A DNA stretch of 64,000 nucleotides from Saprospiraceae bacterium (GCA_016710585.1 JADJVN010000027.1:3688-67687); one strand, 5' to 3'. Shown: positions 1 through 9,676, numbered from the stretch's first letter. Made by a program: numbers and translations. Notes: generated by a model not told the origin, from the letters alone.

Positions 1-654
1 CCTTTCGAGCATATCTTTCAATCCATTTTTGGACATGAAAGTTTTACCATTAAAATGGATGCGAAGACCGGCATTGAGGTAGGCGTAATTCCAAATTCTG
101 CTTTCTATGAATTCTGAAACATATCGATACTTTGGAAATATTTTTTCATCAGCTCTGAATTCAATTAATGTACCATTGACATCATTTGTATTTTGAAGTT
201 TGTGATCTTTGGAAATATTGCCATATTCAAATTCGGCAGTTTTCATTTTGCCTTCTCGAATTGCACTCACTTTAAAGTAGGACGACAATGCATTAACTGC
301 CTTGGTACCCACACCATTGAGTCCAACTGATTTCTTGAAAGCTTTAGAATCGTATTTTCCACCAGTATTGATTTGAGATACGCAATCGATTACTTTACCT
401 AGAGGAATCCCTCGACCATAATCTCTCACTGTGACTGTTCTGTCATTGATCTCAATATCAATCTCTTTACCGAAGCCCATGACATACTCATCAATACAGT
501 TATCCACAACTTCTTTGAGTAAAATATAAATCCCATCATCGACACTCGTCCCATCGCCTAATTTACCGATATACATACCAGGTCTGAGTCTGATATGTTC
601 TTTCCAATCGAGTGAACGTATATTTTCTTCTGTATAATTATTTACCAAAGCCAT
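1..654 (-). CDS. parE: DNA topoisomerase IV subunit B, N-terminal part (cut by window edge)
   Basis: Type IIA topoisomerase ATPase subunit that decatenates and relaxes DNA together with ParC. The visible 218 codons run in frame to base 1 and begin MALVNNYTEENIRSLDWK at the ATG ending at 654. They hold the GHKL ATP-binding site: RLRPGMYIGKLGDG, then KEVVDNCIDE with the metal-binding Asn/Asp region, then DYGRGIP, then GGKYDSKAFKKSVGLNGVG, which forms the ATP lid. The GKLGDGTSVDDGIY segment is closer to Bacteroidota ParE than to GyrB, so parE is preferred. The rest of the gene lies outside the window. Confidence 0.9.
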   Translation of the reverse strand, partial: MALVNNYTEENIRSLDWKEHIRLRPGMYIGKLGDGTSVDDGIYILLKEVVDNCIDEYVMGFGKEIDIEINDRTVTVRDYGRGIPLGKVIDCVSQINTGGKYDSKAFKKSVGLNGVGTKAVNALSSYFKVSAIREGKMKTAEFEYGNISKDHKLQNTNDVNGTLIEFRADEKIFPKYRYVSEFIESRIWNYAYLNAGLRIHFNGKTFMSKNGLKDMLER

Positions 655-708
655 ATTGCATATTTATGGCAAATATAAGGACATATTATGATTAGTTTAT
701 ATTTGAAT

Positions 709-1929
709 TTATTTAATAATAGGACTATCACTTAAAATGGCAGCGATACCGGGCAAAACTTTGCCTTCTAGTAATTCCAACATTGCTCCGCCGCCAGTTG
801 AAATAAAACTCACCGAATCTGCTAAATTGTATTTATTAATGGCTGCGACGGAATCCCCACCGCCTATCAAAGTAAAACAACCATGAGCTGTCGCTTCTGC
901 TACAGCCTGAGCGATGGATTTTGTTCCGCTTGAAAAATTTTCCATTTCAAACACACCCATTGGTCCATTCCAAACAATCGATTTAGATTCAGCAATAATT
1001 TTTTTATATCGCGCTATTGTTTCTGGCCCTATATCTAATCCCATATAATCGGGGTGAATATTTGCATCAGGTGTAATATAATATTTTGCATCATTTGCAA
1101 AGGCATTGGCGGCAATTGAATCCACAGGAAGATGAAGTTGAACATTTTTATTCTTTGCTTTTTCCAATAAAGATTTTGCCAATTCCAATTTATCTAATTC
1201 GCAAAGTGATTTCCCTACTTGAATATTTTGTGCTGCAAAAAAAGTGTAAGCCATCCCACCTCCTATGAGGATATGATCACACTGATCCATCAGATTAGAT
1301 ATTAAATCAATTTTATCTGAGACTTTTGCACCACCAATGATTGCAGTAAAAGGTCTTGCAGGATTTTTTAAGATTTTCTCTGCATTCTTTACTTCTGCAT
1401 CCATCAATATTCCGAATGATTTATGATCATTGTCGAAAAACCTTGCAATGGTCGCAGTGCTACAATGCTCTCTGTGCGCAGCGCCAAAAGCATCATTGAT
1501 ATAGTATTCACCCAATGAAGCCAATGACTTCGCCCACTCTAGATCTCCTTTTTCTTCTTGTTTGTAAAATCGAGTATTCTCCATAAGTAGAATATCACCA
1601 TCTTGCAATGCTTGAATTTTTTGCAATGAATCTTCTCCACCACAATCGGTAGAAAATGAAACTTTAGCTGTAAGAATTTCACCCAAACGCTGCGCTATTG
1701 GCTCTAATGAAAATTTAGACTTATTGATGGTACCATCTTCATTTAATTCTTTCAATGGTCTACCCAAATGGGACATGATGATGATTCTAGCTCCAGATTG
1801 AATCAGTTGATGAATTGTGTCCAATGATTTTACGATTCTTGTATCATCTGTTATTTTACCATCTTTTATAGGTACATTAAAATCAACCCTTAGCAGTACT
1901 TTTTTTCCTTTTAAATCCCATTGTTTCAT
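709..1929 (-). CDS. pgk: Phosphoglycerate kinase
   Basis: Glycolytic enzyme converting 1,3-bisphosphoglycerate and ADP to 3-phosphoglycerate and ATP in the cytoplasm. It has 406 residues, the usual bacterial length, and is intact. Visible motifs are the N-domain signature VLLRVDFNVP at residues 11-20, SHLGRP at 53-58 (substrate binding), ENTRFYKQEEKGD, GGAKVSDK, GPMGVFE and the nucleotide-binding IGGGDSVAA near residue 370. It lies 142 bp downstream of gap on the same strand, the common gap-pgk order, so co-transcription is likely. Confidence 0.97.
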   Translation of the reverse strand: MKQWDLKGKKVLLRVDFNVPIKDGKITDDTRIVKSLDTIHQLIQSGARIIIMSHLGRPLKELNEDGTINKSKFSLEPIAQRLGEILTAKVSFSTDCGGEDSLQKIQALQDGDILLMENTRFYKQEEKGDLEWAKSLASLGEYYINDAFGAAHREHCSTATIARFFDNDHKSFGILMDAEVKNAEKILKNPARPFTAIIGGAKVSDKIDLISNLMDQCDHILIGGGMAYTFFAAQNIQVGKSLCELDKLELAKSLLEKAKNKNVQLHLPVDSIAANAFANDAKYYITPDANIHPDYMGLDIGPETIARYKKIIAESKSIVWNGPMGVFEMENFSSGTKSIAQAVAEATAHGCFTLIGGGDSVAAINKYNLADSVSFISTGGGAMLELLEGKVLPGIAAILSDSPIIK

Positions 1930-2071
1930 CTGAATATTTTTTATTTGCCAAATAATATCATCTAGAAAATTATTACATTCAAATAGCTTTTTACTCAGCT
2001 AAATTATCCTTTCAGAAAGTTTAAATATAGCTAAAAAAATGCAACTATTTTTCAAGCTTTGATTCATTTCA

Positions 2072-3073
2072 CTAAACTAAATTAGCTACTTTCACACACA
2101 TATCACAAAGTCTTGCAGAATATCCGCTTTCATTATCATACCATGCGACGACTTTAAGTTTATTGCCTTTTGCAGCGGTCAATGGTGCGTCAAAAATAGC
2201 GCTATATTTATTGCCAATAATATCTGTTGACACGATTTCATCAAGATTGTATTGAACTAATCCTTTGAAATTATTCTCACTTGCAGATTTAAAAATAGCA
2301 TTCACTTCTTCAACAGCAATCTCTTTATTCATAACACAAACCATCTCTATCATTGAGCCTGTGATAAGTGGAACTCTATATGAAGAAGCCATTAATTTTC
2401 CTTTGATATGTGGATATACTACTTCAACTGCTTTTGCGGCTCCTGTGCTGGTAGGAACCAAATTCACCGATGCTGCCCTAGCACGTCTTAGATCAGCATG
2501 TGGCGCATCTTGTAATCTTTGGTCTTGTGTAAAGGCATGGATCGTATTCATAGAAGCAAATTCAATCCCTATCGAATCATCTAATATTTTAACCACTGGA
2601 GCTAGACAATTTGTAGTACACGAAGCATTGGATAAAATATCGATACTTGCATTGATCTCATCATCATTGACTCCCAAAACAAATGTAGGAATCGTTGCAT
2701 CTTTTGGAGGCGCTGAAAGTACGACTTTTTTTGCTCCAGCTTCGATATGTCCGATTGTTTTTTCTCTAGTGAGAAATACGCCTGTACATTCCAACACGAC
2801 ATCAATTTGGAGCTCTTTCCAAGGCAATTGGTTAACCTCCTTTATGGAGCTGGAGCGGATCTTATTGCCGTCTATTATAATATGTTGATCATCATAACTC
2901 ACATCACCTGCGTATGCTCTATGGGCGCTATCATATTTAAATAGATGAGCTAATGTTTTATTGTCTGTCAGGTCATTTATTCCAACCAATTCCAAATTTG
3001 GATTTTTCAAAATATTCCTTGCAGTCAACCTTCCTATTCTCCCAAAACCATTAATTGCTATTCTTTTTTTCAT
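2072..3073 (-). CDS. gap: Type I glyceraldehyde-3-phosphate dehydrogenase
   Basis: NAD-dependent oxidation and phosphorylation of glyceraldehyde 3-phosphate in glycolysis. The 333 residues include the Rossmann start INGFGRIGR at 7-15 and the active-site block SNASCTTNCLAP, with catalytic Cys152. The downstream HAFTQDQRLQDAPHADLRRARAA segment is typical of type I GAPDH, and the C-terminal WYDNESGYSARLCDM is complete. It is followed by pgk on the same strand. Its upstream region is shared with the divergent tRNA-Glu promoter. Confidence 0.97.
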   Translation of the reverse strand: MKKRIAINGFGRIGRLTARNILKNPNLELVGINDLTDNKTLAHLFKYDSAHRAYAGDVSYDDQHIIIDGNKIRSSSIKEVNQLPWKELQIDVVLECTGVFLTREKTIGHIEAGAKKVVLSAPPKDATIPTFVLGVNDDEINASIDILSNASCTTNCLAPVVKILDDSIGIEFASMNTIHAFTQDQRLQDAPHADLRRARAASVNLVPTSTGAAKAVEVVYPHIKGKLMASSYRVPLITGSMIEMVCVMNKEIAVEEVNAIFKSASENNFKGLVQYNLDEIVSTDIIGNKYSAIFDAPLTAAKGNKLKVVAWYDNESGYSARLCDMCVKVANLV

Positions 3074-3142
3074 TTTATACGTATTTCAGTAAAATAAATA
3101 ATAAAAGTACGAAAAAAGTTTAGCTAAAACAGAAAACCGTAA

Positions 3143-3150
3143 TATATTTG
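3143..3150 (+). promoter_or_regulatory. Bacteroidota-type -7 box of tRNA-Glu
   Basis: The octamer TATATTTG matches the Bacteroidota -7 consensus TAnnTTTG and lies 18 bp before the tRNA 5' end. A TTTAG about 20 bp upstream (3119-3123) is a weak -33 candidate. Confidence 0.6.
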
Positions 3151-3168
3151 CGTTCCCAAACGGGAAAT

Positions 3169-3240
3169 GCCTCGTTCGTCTATCGGTTAGGACTCAAGAT
3201 TTTCATTCTTGCAAGAGGGGTTCGACTCCCCTACGGGGTA
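3169..3240 (+). tRNA. tRNA-Glu (anticodon TTC)
   Basis: The 72-nt cloverleaf has acceptor GCCTCGT pairing with ACGGGGT (including G-U pairs), D stem GTCT/GGAC, anticodon stem CAAGA/TCTTG enclosing TTTTCAT with anticodon TTC, and T arm AGGGG-TTCGACT-CCCCT. The discriminator base is A and CCA is not encoded. The TTCGTCTATCGGTTAGGAC core is characteristic of tRNA-Glu. The 5' end was set by counting back seven acceptor bases. Confidence 0.93.
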
Positions 3241-3257
3241 CTAAAATGAAGTCTTAA

Positions 3258-3298
3258 GAAAAAGAGTTTTTGGTTTACCAAGGACTCTTTTCTTTTTT
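3258..3298 (+). terminator. Rho-independent terminator after tRNA-Glu
   Basis: The stem AAAAGAGT/ACTCTTTT (3260-3267 with 3284-3291) has an inner TTGG-TTTA-CCAA hairpin and is followed by CTTTTTT on the + strand. It starts 18 bp after the tRNA. Confidence 0.7.
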
Positions 3299-3392
3299 AG
3301 GCCGATTCCTTAAATGTCATTACTTCTTAAGAAAATAATTTTTAAGTAATTGATATTCCTTATATTGAGACAATTTTCTTTCAGATATCCAC

Positions 3393-3430
3393 AAAAAAAA
3401 TGCACAAATAAAATAATCTATTTGTGCATT
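3393..3430 (-). terminator. Rho-independent terminator of the amino-acid permease
   Basis: A perfect 12-bp inverted repeat AATGCACAAATA / TATTTGTGCATT (3399-3410 with 3419-3430) has an 8-nt loop. On the - strand it is followed by eight T (3393-3400). It lies 22 bp past the permease stop. Confidence 0.85.
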
Positions 3431-3451
3431 TAAATTAAACTTTGAAATTTA

Positions 3452-4942
3452 CTAATTGCCAGAATTTAATTTATTTCTCAATACACTATTTTTCTTGCTA
3501 TATCCAAAATAGATCATGAAGCCTAATAATAACCATACTATAAGTCTCGCCCAATTCGTCCAACCCAAGCCATAAATCATTGCACCACAAACGATGACCC
3601 CAAGGATAGGCACTACAGGGACCCAAGGTGTCTTGAATTCACGCTTGATATCTGGATCCGTTTTTCGCAAAATAATCACAGCAATACAAACCAAAATAAA
3701 AGCAAACAAGGTACCTATACTTGTCATGTCTCCCACAATATCGCCAGGAACAAATGCCGCAAAAACACCTACGATAACGAATATGATCAAATTGGCTTTA
3801 TATGGCGTTCTGAATTTTGGATGCAGATCAGAGAATACTTTTGGCAAAAGACCATCTCTACTCATTGAATAAAATACTCTCGATTGTCCTAGTAACATAA
3901 CCAATATTACACTTGAAAATCCAGCCAATATGGCTACTGTAACAAGCTTCCCAAGCCAACCATAGCCGACCATATACTTGTTTATAGCAAAAGAGACAGA
4001 GGCTTCCCTTCCTGTCGTTCTGAAATCTTCAACTGTAGCGACACCTGTCAATACGTGAGCAAATAAAATATATAAGACCGTACAAATCGCTAAGGAACCC
4101 AATATCCCAATGGGCATATCGCGCTTTGGGTTTTTGGCTTCCTGTGCCGCGGTACTGACAGCATCAAATCCTATAAAAGCAAAAAAGACTACACCAGCAG
4201 CCCCAAGAATCCCCATAATACCTCCATAATTGTGAGCTATCCCTTGCGGATCAACATATTGGCTTGCTTCTGGAATATAAATCGCATGGTTTGCAGGATT
4301 GATGAATCCCCATCCTATGACGATAATTAAAATAACTATAGCCACTTTTGTGATGACGATAAGATTATTGACCAATGCTGACTCTTGAGTTCCTTTAATC
4401 AACAATAAACTCAACAATAATATGATGAACAATGCGGGAATATTGATGATCCCAGTTACTCCAGCATCTGATGTTTGAAATGGGGAATGACACCACTGAT
4501 ATGGTATCGCGGGAAGTCCTAGTACATTGGTAAGCAAATTATTCAAGTATTCACTCCAAGCTATGCCTACTGTGGCAGCTCCTACTGCATATTCTAAAAC
4601 TAAGTCCCAGCCTATAATCCAAGCAAAAAACTCGCCCATGGTAGCATAAGAGTAAGTGTATGCACTTCCTGCAATCGGAATCGAGGATGATAATTCAGCA
4701 TAACACAATCCAGCCAACGCACAACCTATGGCCGCCACAATAAATCCAAGCGTAACAGAAGGTCCAGCATTCTGTGCAGCAGCTGCAGCTGTTCTCACAA
4801 ACAAGCCAGCTCCAATAATAGCACCAATACCAAGAGAGATTAGTGCCCATGAATTGAGGGTTTTCTTAAGTCCGTTTTCTGCATGTAGTTCAGCATCAGC
4901 TATCAAATCACTGATCGGTTTCTTAAACCATGTATTTGCCAT
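3452..4942 (-). CDS. APC-family amino-acid permease (YhdG/CAT type)
   Basis: Inner-membrane amino-acid transporter of the APC superfamily, close to the cationic amino acid transporter group. From MANTWFKKPISDL it has about 496 residues and roughly 12 hydrophobic segments. The first helix holds the substrate-site motif GIGAIIGAGLFV, and a central FFAFIGFDAVSTAAQEAKNP block is typical of the family. An in-frame start at 5068 exists, but the extra 42 residues are not hydrophobic and have no family match I recognise, and a promoter-like sequence falls inside them. The start at 4942 is therefore preferred. A strong terminator follows. The substrate cannot be read from the sequence. Confidence 0.9.
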   Translation of the reverse strand: MANTWFKKPISDLIADAELHAENGLKKTLNSWALISLGIGAIIGAGLFVRTAAAAAQNAGPSVTLGFIVAAIGCALAGLCYAELSSSIPIAGSAYTYSYATMGEFFAWIIGWDLVLEYAVGAATVGIAWSEYLNNLLTNVLGLPAIPYQWCHSPFQTSDAGVTGIINIPALFIILLLSLLLIKGTQESALVNNLIVITKVAIVILIIVIGWGFINPANHAIYIPEASQYVDPQGIAHNYGGIMGILGAAGVVFFAFIGFDAVSTAAQEAKNPKRDMPIGILGSLAICTVLYILFAHVLTGVATVEDFRTTGREASVSFAINKYMVGYGWLGKLVTVAILAGFSSVILVMLLGQSRVFYSMSRDGLLPKVFSDLHPKFRTPYKANLIIFVIVGVFAAFVPGDIVGDMTSIGTLFAFILVCIAVIILRKTDPDIKREFKTPWVPVVPILGVIVCGAMIYGLGWTNWARLIVWLLLGFMIYFGYSKKNSVLRNKLNSGN

Positions 4943-4987
4943 ATGAATTTTGTGTTTTAATTTGTTAATTTCGTTTCGTACAAGCGC

Positions 4988-5015
4988 TAAAGATAAGCAT
5001 TTATCCGAAATGCAA
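4988..5015 (-). promoter_or_regulatory. Possible promoter of the permease
   Basis: On the - strand TTG (5013-5015) is separated by 17 bp from TATCTTTA (4988-4995), one base off the TAnnTTTG consensus. The position predicts a leader of about 40 nt to the ATG at 4942. The spacing is slightly short, so this is tentative. Confidence 0.3.
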
Positions 5016-5310
5016 TAATTCCTTTGTAAAAATTGACAAAATGGGGAATATTGCTGAAGTCTGGGCAAAGTTTGTACTGCCTTTATTAAAACAAGGACTA
5101 GAGGATAGTGAAATTTTCAAGTTAAAAACAGAGTCTGGCATGACTTAACGATATACTAGGGATAAAATGTTTCCTGAAATTGTCAGTACTTTTTTGGGGC
5201 AGATATCTTGAGAACAATTAGTTATCAGTTAAATAAAATTTAATTCTTTAGTCCTTCAACAAAGTAAAATTTATGGTAGATTGATATTTTCTTTTATATT
5301 CTATCTTTCC

Positions 5311-5555
5311 GTACTTTTTTGTCTTAATACAAAAAAGAACCAAAAAAAATCAAGGCTGTTTTCATTTCTTAACGCAGAAAAGCAATTTAAAAAAACTAAA
5401 CGGAAAAAACTCGCCTGAATTTTGCTCCTTTAATAAACTTTTCGATTTTAGATAATCTTTATTTCCACGATGTGTTCACTTTGGGCTCAAACAGTTTTCC
5501 GTTCTTAACGCTTTTTAAACCACTTTTCTACTAAAATGAAAAATGCCGATCCTTT
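5311..5555. repeat. Large imperfect palindromic element (REP/MITE-like)
   Basis: The 657-bp gap between the permease and the M4 protease holds no convincing gene. Its right part contains a short hairpin CTTTTTTGT/ACAAAAAAG (5314-5334). An extended imperfect inverted repeat follows: AAACGGAAAAAACT (about 5398-5411) pairs with AGTTTTCCGTT (about 5492-5502), and the outer arms GAAAAGCAATTTAAAA and TTTTTAAACCACTTTTC also pair. From memory, similar AAAAAAGTAC-flanked palindromes are dispersed in Bacteroidota genomes; I cannot verify the copy number here. The left part (5042-5149, +) contains only a 35-codon reading frame of unknown value. Confidence 0.5.
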
Positions 5556-5599
5556 AAAATATTGTCCTGATTTTGAAGTTCAACTAAATCGCCATTTAT

Positions 5600-8479
5600 T
5601 TAATTCTTCACAAAAGGAAGCACCTGCTTTTTAGAATTGTTAAAAATTACTTCTAATAAATAATAGCCTTCTATCAAAGATGAGATATCAACTCTATTTC
5701 TATCACTACTTTCAATATTCCTCACGAGTTGACCCAATGAATTTAATATCCTATAGGACTCAACATCTGCTGTATTTCCTAAAAGGCTAAGATAAAATTT
5801 ACTAGGATTCGTTTCCAGAACTAATTTCTTGTCACTCAAGCTTTCATTGTTTGAAGTAATTGTTTTAAACTCTAAATTATCTAACAGAATTACATCATAA
5901 TTTAATGCTTGAGGCTTGTTTAAAGTAGCCAAGCCTTGTCTTGTATAAAAATTCAAATCTAAAAGACCTTGAAAGTTATCTGGTAGAGAGAAAGTATAGC
6001 TCTTCTTCTGACCTTCTGCTTGATCATAAATTAATTTTTGAAATTCATTCATATTATCATCAGACCAGTGAAGCTGAAATATTGACGTTTTTTCATTGAA
6101 TTCTTTGAATTTTGAACTATCAGTTCGATATTGGATGAGATCAAATGAAATACTAGTCCTCCCAAGTTTACTTGCATCTAAACATGTAGCAAGAAATCCA
6201 GATTCTTCAAGATTAAAATTGCGCTCTAATTCAGGACATGGAGGCAATAAAAATTTTGAAGATGATGAAAGTCCTGTGGAAGCAAAATAATTTTCATTTG
6301 CAGCTTTATAAATGGGATCAACAAAATTAAAATCAACAAAATAATTTTCATGATCCAAATCATTAAAGGCAAATTTCTTAGGAACATCGAGTAAATTATA
6401 ATGCAAATCGCTCACCACATTATTGGTGTTATCCAAATCCTTTGAAAAGATTAAACTGGCTGTTACTTCAAGATTTCTATTTGGATAATCAAAACCACTT
6501 TGTATAAATATAGCTTGTCCAGGAATAAAGCTACTTGGTACTGTTCGAGTTTCTTTATGGATCACTCCTGTAGCATCTTTAAACTGAACTGTATAATTGT
6601 CACCTGGTGCAATATCAGAACAAGAAAGATTTTTAATTCTGTAATTGGTTATGACTTCTTTGGTATTACAATCAAAAATGCCAAAATCAACTAACTCGAG
6701 ACTAAGATCATTCTTTTGTGGATTAAAATTTCGAGTAAATCCGAAATCAAAAGCAACAGCATTTTCAGGATTTCCAAAACTCAAAACCGCAACTAAACTA
6801 ACAGCCCCATAAAAATCTAAGACCAAATTTCCAGTTAAATCAATATTCAATTCATCTCCAGGCAACAAATCTTCTTTTAAAATGACCTCGCTATATAGAT
6901 CCTGAATCACTTTTGTATCTGATTCATAATAAATCGCATATCCTATCGCTGTATTTTTTGGAATGAGATCTAAGCCTAGGTTCATAATCGATATAGAGTA
7001 TTTTGGAACCGAGATCTTGCTGCAGTATTGAGTTGAATCTAAATTTAATAGAAGGCCGACATTATAATTACCATTAGAATTTGAACCATCCACGTTGACC
7101 GCTTTCCATGCTTCTTCCATAGATTTATAAATCTGTCCTTGCCCGAACAATTGATCACAAGCTTCTAGTGACAATTCCTTTAGCTCTGCATAATCAGAAG
7201 TTGGTGTTAAAAATGAAGTTTGACATAAAAATAAAACTTCGAGTATATTTCTAAAAGGAACTTTTGTGATTGAATAGGAATTGCCAAACTCGTTTACTGA
7301 AGTACCGCCTGTAACAAGTAAATAATACCAATGATTCAATACACTGCTATTCACATGAACATCAGCTCCTGCCAACCAATATTTTCCACCATAAGCCTTT
7401 GGCATTTCTAATCTATTGGGATCAGAAAATGAGCGAAAATCTCCTGAATAATTTACCTTGTTAAATGTAGGATCAAGCTCCCATGAAAAATGTAGTGAAT
7501 CATAAATGTACTCACAAGCTTTTCCGAAAATATCAGAATACGATTCATTTATCGCACCTGATTCACCTTCATAATCGAGATTTGAATTCGCTTCCGTTAT
7601 TCCATGTGTGAATTCATGTGCTACTACAGAAAGTGTCGTCAACGGACCATGCAGACAATCCCCATTTCCAAAATAGGCATTTGCTCCATCCCAATAAGCA
7701 TTTACTAATTCCTCAGCACCATCAGCATGAACTACTGGATCCATTACACTACCATCGCCATCAATCCCTTTGTAGTCAAACAGCTCAAGCATCATGTCAT
7801 AAAATCTGGAAGTGCAATAATGTGCGTCTAAAGCAACTTCATCCAAGTCCGCATTGAACTGATCCCAGAATCCATCTTCATCAACAAACTCTTCTAGACC
7901 TAAATTTTTACTTGTATATGTTTGAATATTTCTACCATTGTCTCGAAGTATAAATTCGTCAGGAGCAATAGAATCTGAAATGATGGTTTGAGTTCCATAA
8001 TATTTAGTCCGTGCTTTAGAAGGTCTATCATCATAATGAATTTTTGACTGAGAAAATATGATTCTTCCTGTATTTGCATCTATCAAATATTCAACTTTGC
8101 GCAAAGGATTCCTGCTTTCCAAGACTTGAAGGTAAGCCATGGTATAACGTCCCGAAAAATTTGGGTAGATCCGATCTGTAACCACTAGTTCAGAAGAAAT
8201 CAATTTTGCTGTTTGTTTCTTTATAGATTTATCAAATGCATCTTTTTTTGATTGAATAAAATGCTTGGCAATAGCCTTTTGAAATACATCTTCCTGTCCT
8301 AGCAGAACCTGTGTGGAAATATCAATATTGGGATATAAACTTCCATTTGCTAAGAAAACATTTCCTACTTTCTCATGTAATATATAGATGTTGTTAAATA
8401 CAGGAAATTGATTATAATATTGCTGATATTTGTAATGTGAAGTATTATTCTTCGACGGCACTTGCTTTATAAATCTCAT
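5600..8479 (-). CDS. M4 (thermolysin-like) zinc metallopeptidase, body after frameshift, with T9SS tail
   Basis: Secreted neutral metalloprotease. In this 959-residue frame the N-terminal third resembles the FTP/PepSY propeptide. The catalytic domain carries HEFTH near residues 288-292 and GAINESYSD about 20 residues on, which supply the two zinc-binding His and the Glu ligand of family M4. The C-terminal half has beta-rich segments and ends in a T9SS type A-like domain (SYRILNSLGQLVRNI, then a GYYLLEV strand). The signal peptide is not in this frame: it lies just upstream (8505-8663) and joins the protease if one T is removed from the T7 run (A7 on +, 8520-8526). The repaired product would have 1,020 residues. 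Confidence 0.9.
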   Translation of the reverse strand: MRFIKQVPSKNNTSHYKYQQYYNQFPVFNNIYILHEKVGNVFLANGSLYPNIDISTQVLLGQEDVFQKAIAKHFIQSKKDAFDKSIKKQTAKLISSELVVTDRIYPNFSGRYTMAYLQVLESRNPLRKVEYLIDANTGRIIFSQSKIHYDDRPSKARTKYYGTQTIISDSIAPDEFILRDNGRNIQTYTSKNLGLEEFVDEDGFWDQFNADLDEVALDAHYCTSRFYDMMLELFDYKGIDGDGSVMDPVVHADGAEELVNAYWDGANAYFGNGDCLHGPLTTLSVVAHEFTHGITEANSNLDYEGESGAINESYSDIFGKACEYIYDSLHFSWELDPTFNKVNYSGDFRSFSDPNRLEMPKAYGGKYWLAGADVHVNSSVLNHWYYLLVTGGTSVNEFGNSYSITKVPFRNILEVLFLCQTSFLTPTSDYAELKELSLEACDQLFGQGQIYKSMEEAWKAVNVDGSNSNGNYNVGLLLNLDSTQYCSKISVPKYSISIMNLGLDLIPKNTAIGYAIYYESDTKVIQDLYSEVILKEDLLPGDELNIDLTGNLVLDFYGAVSLVAVLSFGNPENAVAFDFGFTRNFNPQKNDLSLELVDFGIFDCNTKEVITNYRIKNLSCSDIAPGDNYTVQFKDATGVIHKETRTVPSSFIPGQAIFIQSGFDYPNRNLEVTASLIFSKDLDNTNNVVSDLHYNLLDVPKKFAFNDLDHENYFVDFNFVDPIYKAANENYFASTGLSSSSKFLLPPCPELERNFNLEESGFLATCLDASKLGRTSISFDLIQYRTDSSKFKEFNEKTSIFQLHWSDDNMNEFQKLIYDQAEGQKKSYTFSLPDNFQGLLDLNFYTRQGLATLNKPQALNYDVILLDNLEFKTITSNNESLSDKKLVLETNPSKFYLSLLGNTADVESYRILNSLGQLVRNIESSDRNRVDISSLIEGYYLLEVIFNNSKKQVLPFVKN

Positions 8480-8504
8480 CTCACTTTTACCAAGACCTAA
8501 TACT

Positions 8505-8663
8505 TCAGACTTTACACTGAAAAAAACTTGGAGCTATAGGCTCATCAGCCAATTTTAAGAGCTTATTAGCTTTATAAGTCTTAGTCAAGGATGGCTGGTC
8601 TGTTTTTTGTCCAAATAAACAGAAAGGGATAAGAAGGATACATAGGTAAATTTTTGGACTCAT
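8505..8663 (-). pseudogene. Signal-peptide fragment of the M4 peptidase, split off by a frameshift
   Basis: Reading from the ATG at 8663 gives a 52-residue peptide with a clear Sec signal (MSPKIYLCILLIPFCLFGQ) that stops at 8505. Deleting one base of the seven-T run gives PSFFSVKSEVLGLGKSEMRF, which continues directly into the protease frame. The two pieces are therefore one gene. A consensus -7 box upstream of 8663 supports this start. The cause could be a sequencing indel, a real null mutation or homopolymer slippage. Confidence 0.8.
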
Positions 8664-8708
8664 TAGATTAAGGTTTTAGATGTTTTATAATTTTCAAGAA
8701 ATATCGAC

Positions 8709-8716
8709 CAAATATA
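8709..8716 (-). promoter_or_regulatory. -7 box of the M4 peptidase
   Basis: The octamer TATATTTG (- strand) matches TAnnTTTG exactly and sits 46 bp before the ATG at 8663. No clear TTG is seen at -33. Confidence 0.45.
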
Positions 8717-8833
8717 ATGAATTGATGGAAATAGAGTGTAAATATTATTTTTGGGATTAATTTTATTATACGTGCTTTTAGAGAAAATTATGAACTGATT
8801 GTTCCCAAAACTAAATTGAGTACTGAATCAATC

Positions 8834-9651
8834 TTATAAAGTATCAATTGAATCTTTGGGGGAAATCGACCAAACATAATTTTCGGGTAGTTCAATGAAA
8901 TTCACCATTAGGTTAATATTAATTTCCTGACAATATTTTGATGCATTGCATTGATTGGTTACAGTCAAACAAACTTTGTATATTCCAGATTTTTTGTAGA
9001 TATATTTTGGATTTTTTAAGAATGATAATTGCTGATCACCGAAGTCCCATACACTTTGATTTTCATTGGTTGAATTATTAGAAAACAAAGCTGTATCCCC
9101 TTTATCGAATATGTAAAAGCTGCAGTACATTTTGGAATTTCATTAATCATGATTTCTTGAGAATTTATACAATAATTCGCATCTCCAACATTGGCTATAT
9201 ATTTACCAACACTTGCGTTGGTCAAAATTCTAGAATTTAATCCATGACTCCAGTAATAAAAATATGGCGGTTTGCCATTACTTGCATTTATAATAGCAGT
9301 ACCAGTCGAATTTCCAAGACAAGTGTGTGAAATGCTGTCTACAAAATACTTGGAGTTTCTAATTCTGGAATTAATATCGTTGTAACACTACTGCATTCAA
9401 CATTTTTTGATACTGTAACCATATAAGTTCCAGAAGCAACATTCTTTAGATTCTGACCTGTTTGATTATTGCTCCAAACATAATTGAGAGGCTCTGGTAA
9501 GTCCTGTGATCCAAGCAGAGCCATTTGTTTGGTTCATACATGATGGATTGATATAAACTACAGATATGGTTGGATTCGGAAGTTTAGTTATAGACGCATA
9601 TAAAACCTTCGATTGATAACAAGAACCAACTAATGCACTTATATAGTGCAA
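8834..9651 (-). pseudogene. Frameshifted M12B protease, SprB-like repeats and PKD-like end
   Basis: Four overlapping short frames (9466-9651, 9339-9524, 9016-9225, 8834-9130) read in series as surface-protein modules. They give NPSCMNQTNGSAWITGL, LNYVWSNNQTGQNLKNVASGTYMVTVS, GKYIANVGDANYCINSQEI, and then a PKD-like STNENQSVWDFGDQQLS with YKVCLTVTNQCNASKYC. The frame changes at roughly 9490, 9340-9225 and 9100. Confidence 0.65.
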
Positions 9652-9676
9652 GAATATTGTCCAGGAGATAAATTAT

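Noticed and set aside
4943..5068. N-terminal extension of the amino-acid permease
   Set aside because: The 42 extra residues are not conserved-looking and contain a promoter-like sequence, so the start at 4942 is preferred.
5042..5149. Possible 35-codon + strand gene (MGNIAEVWAKF...)
   Set aside because: Short, unrecognised, without promoter or signal, and overlapping the extension of the permease frame; kept only as a note.
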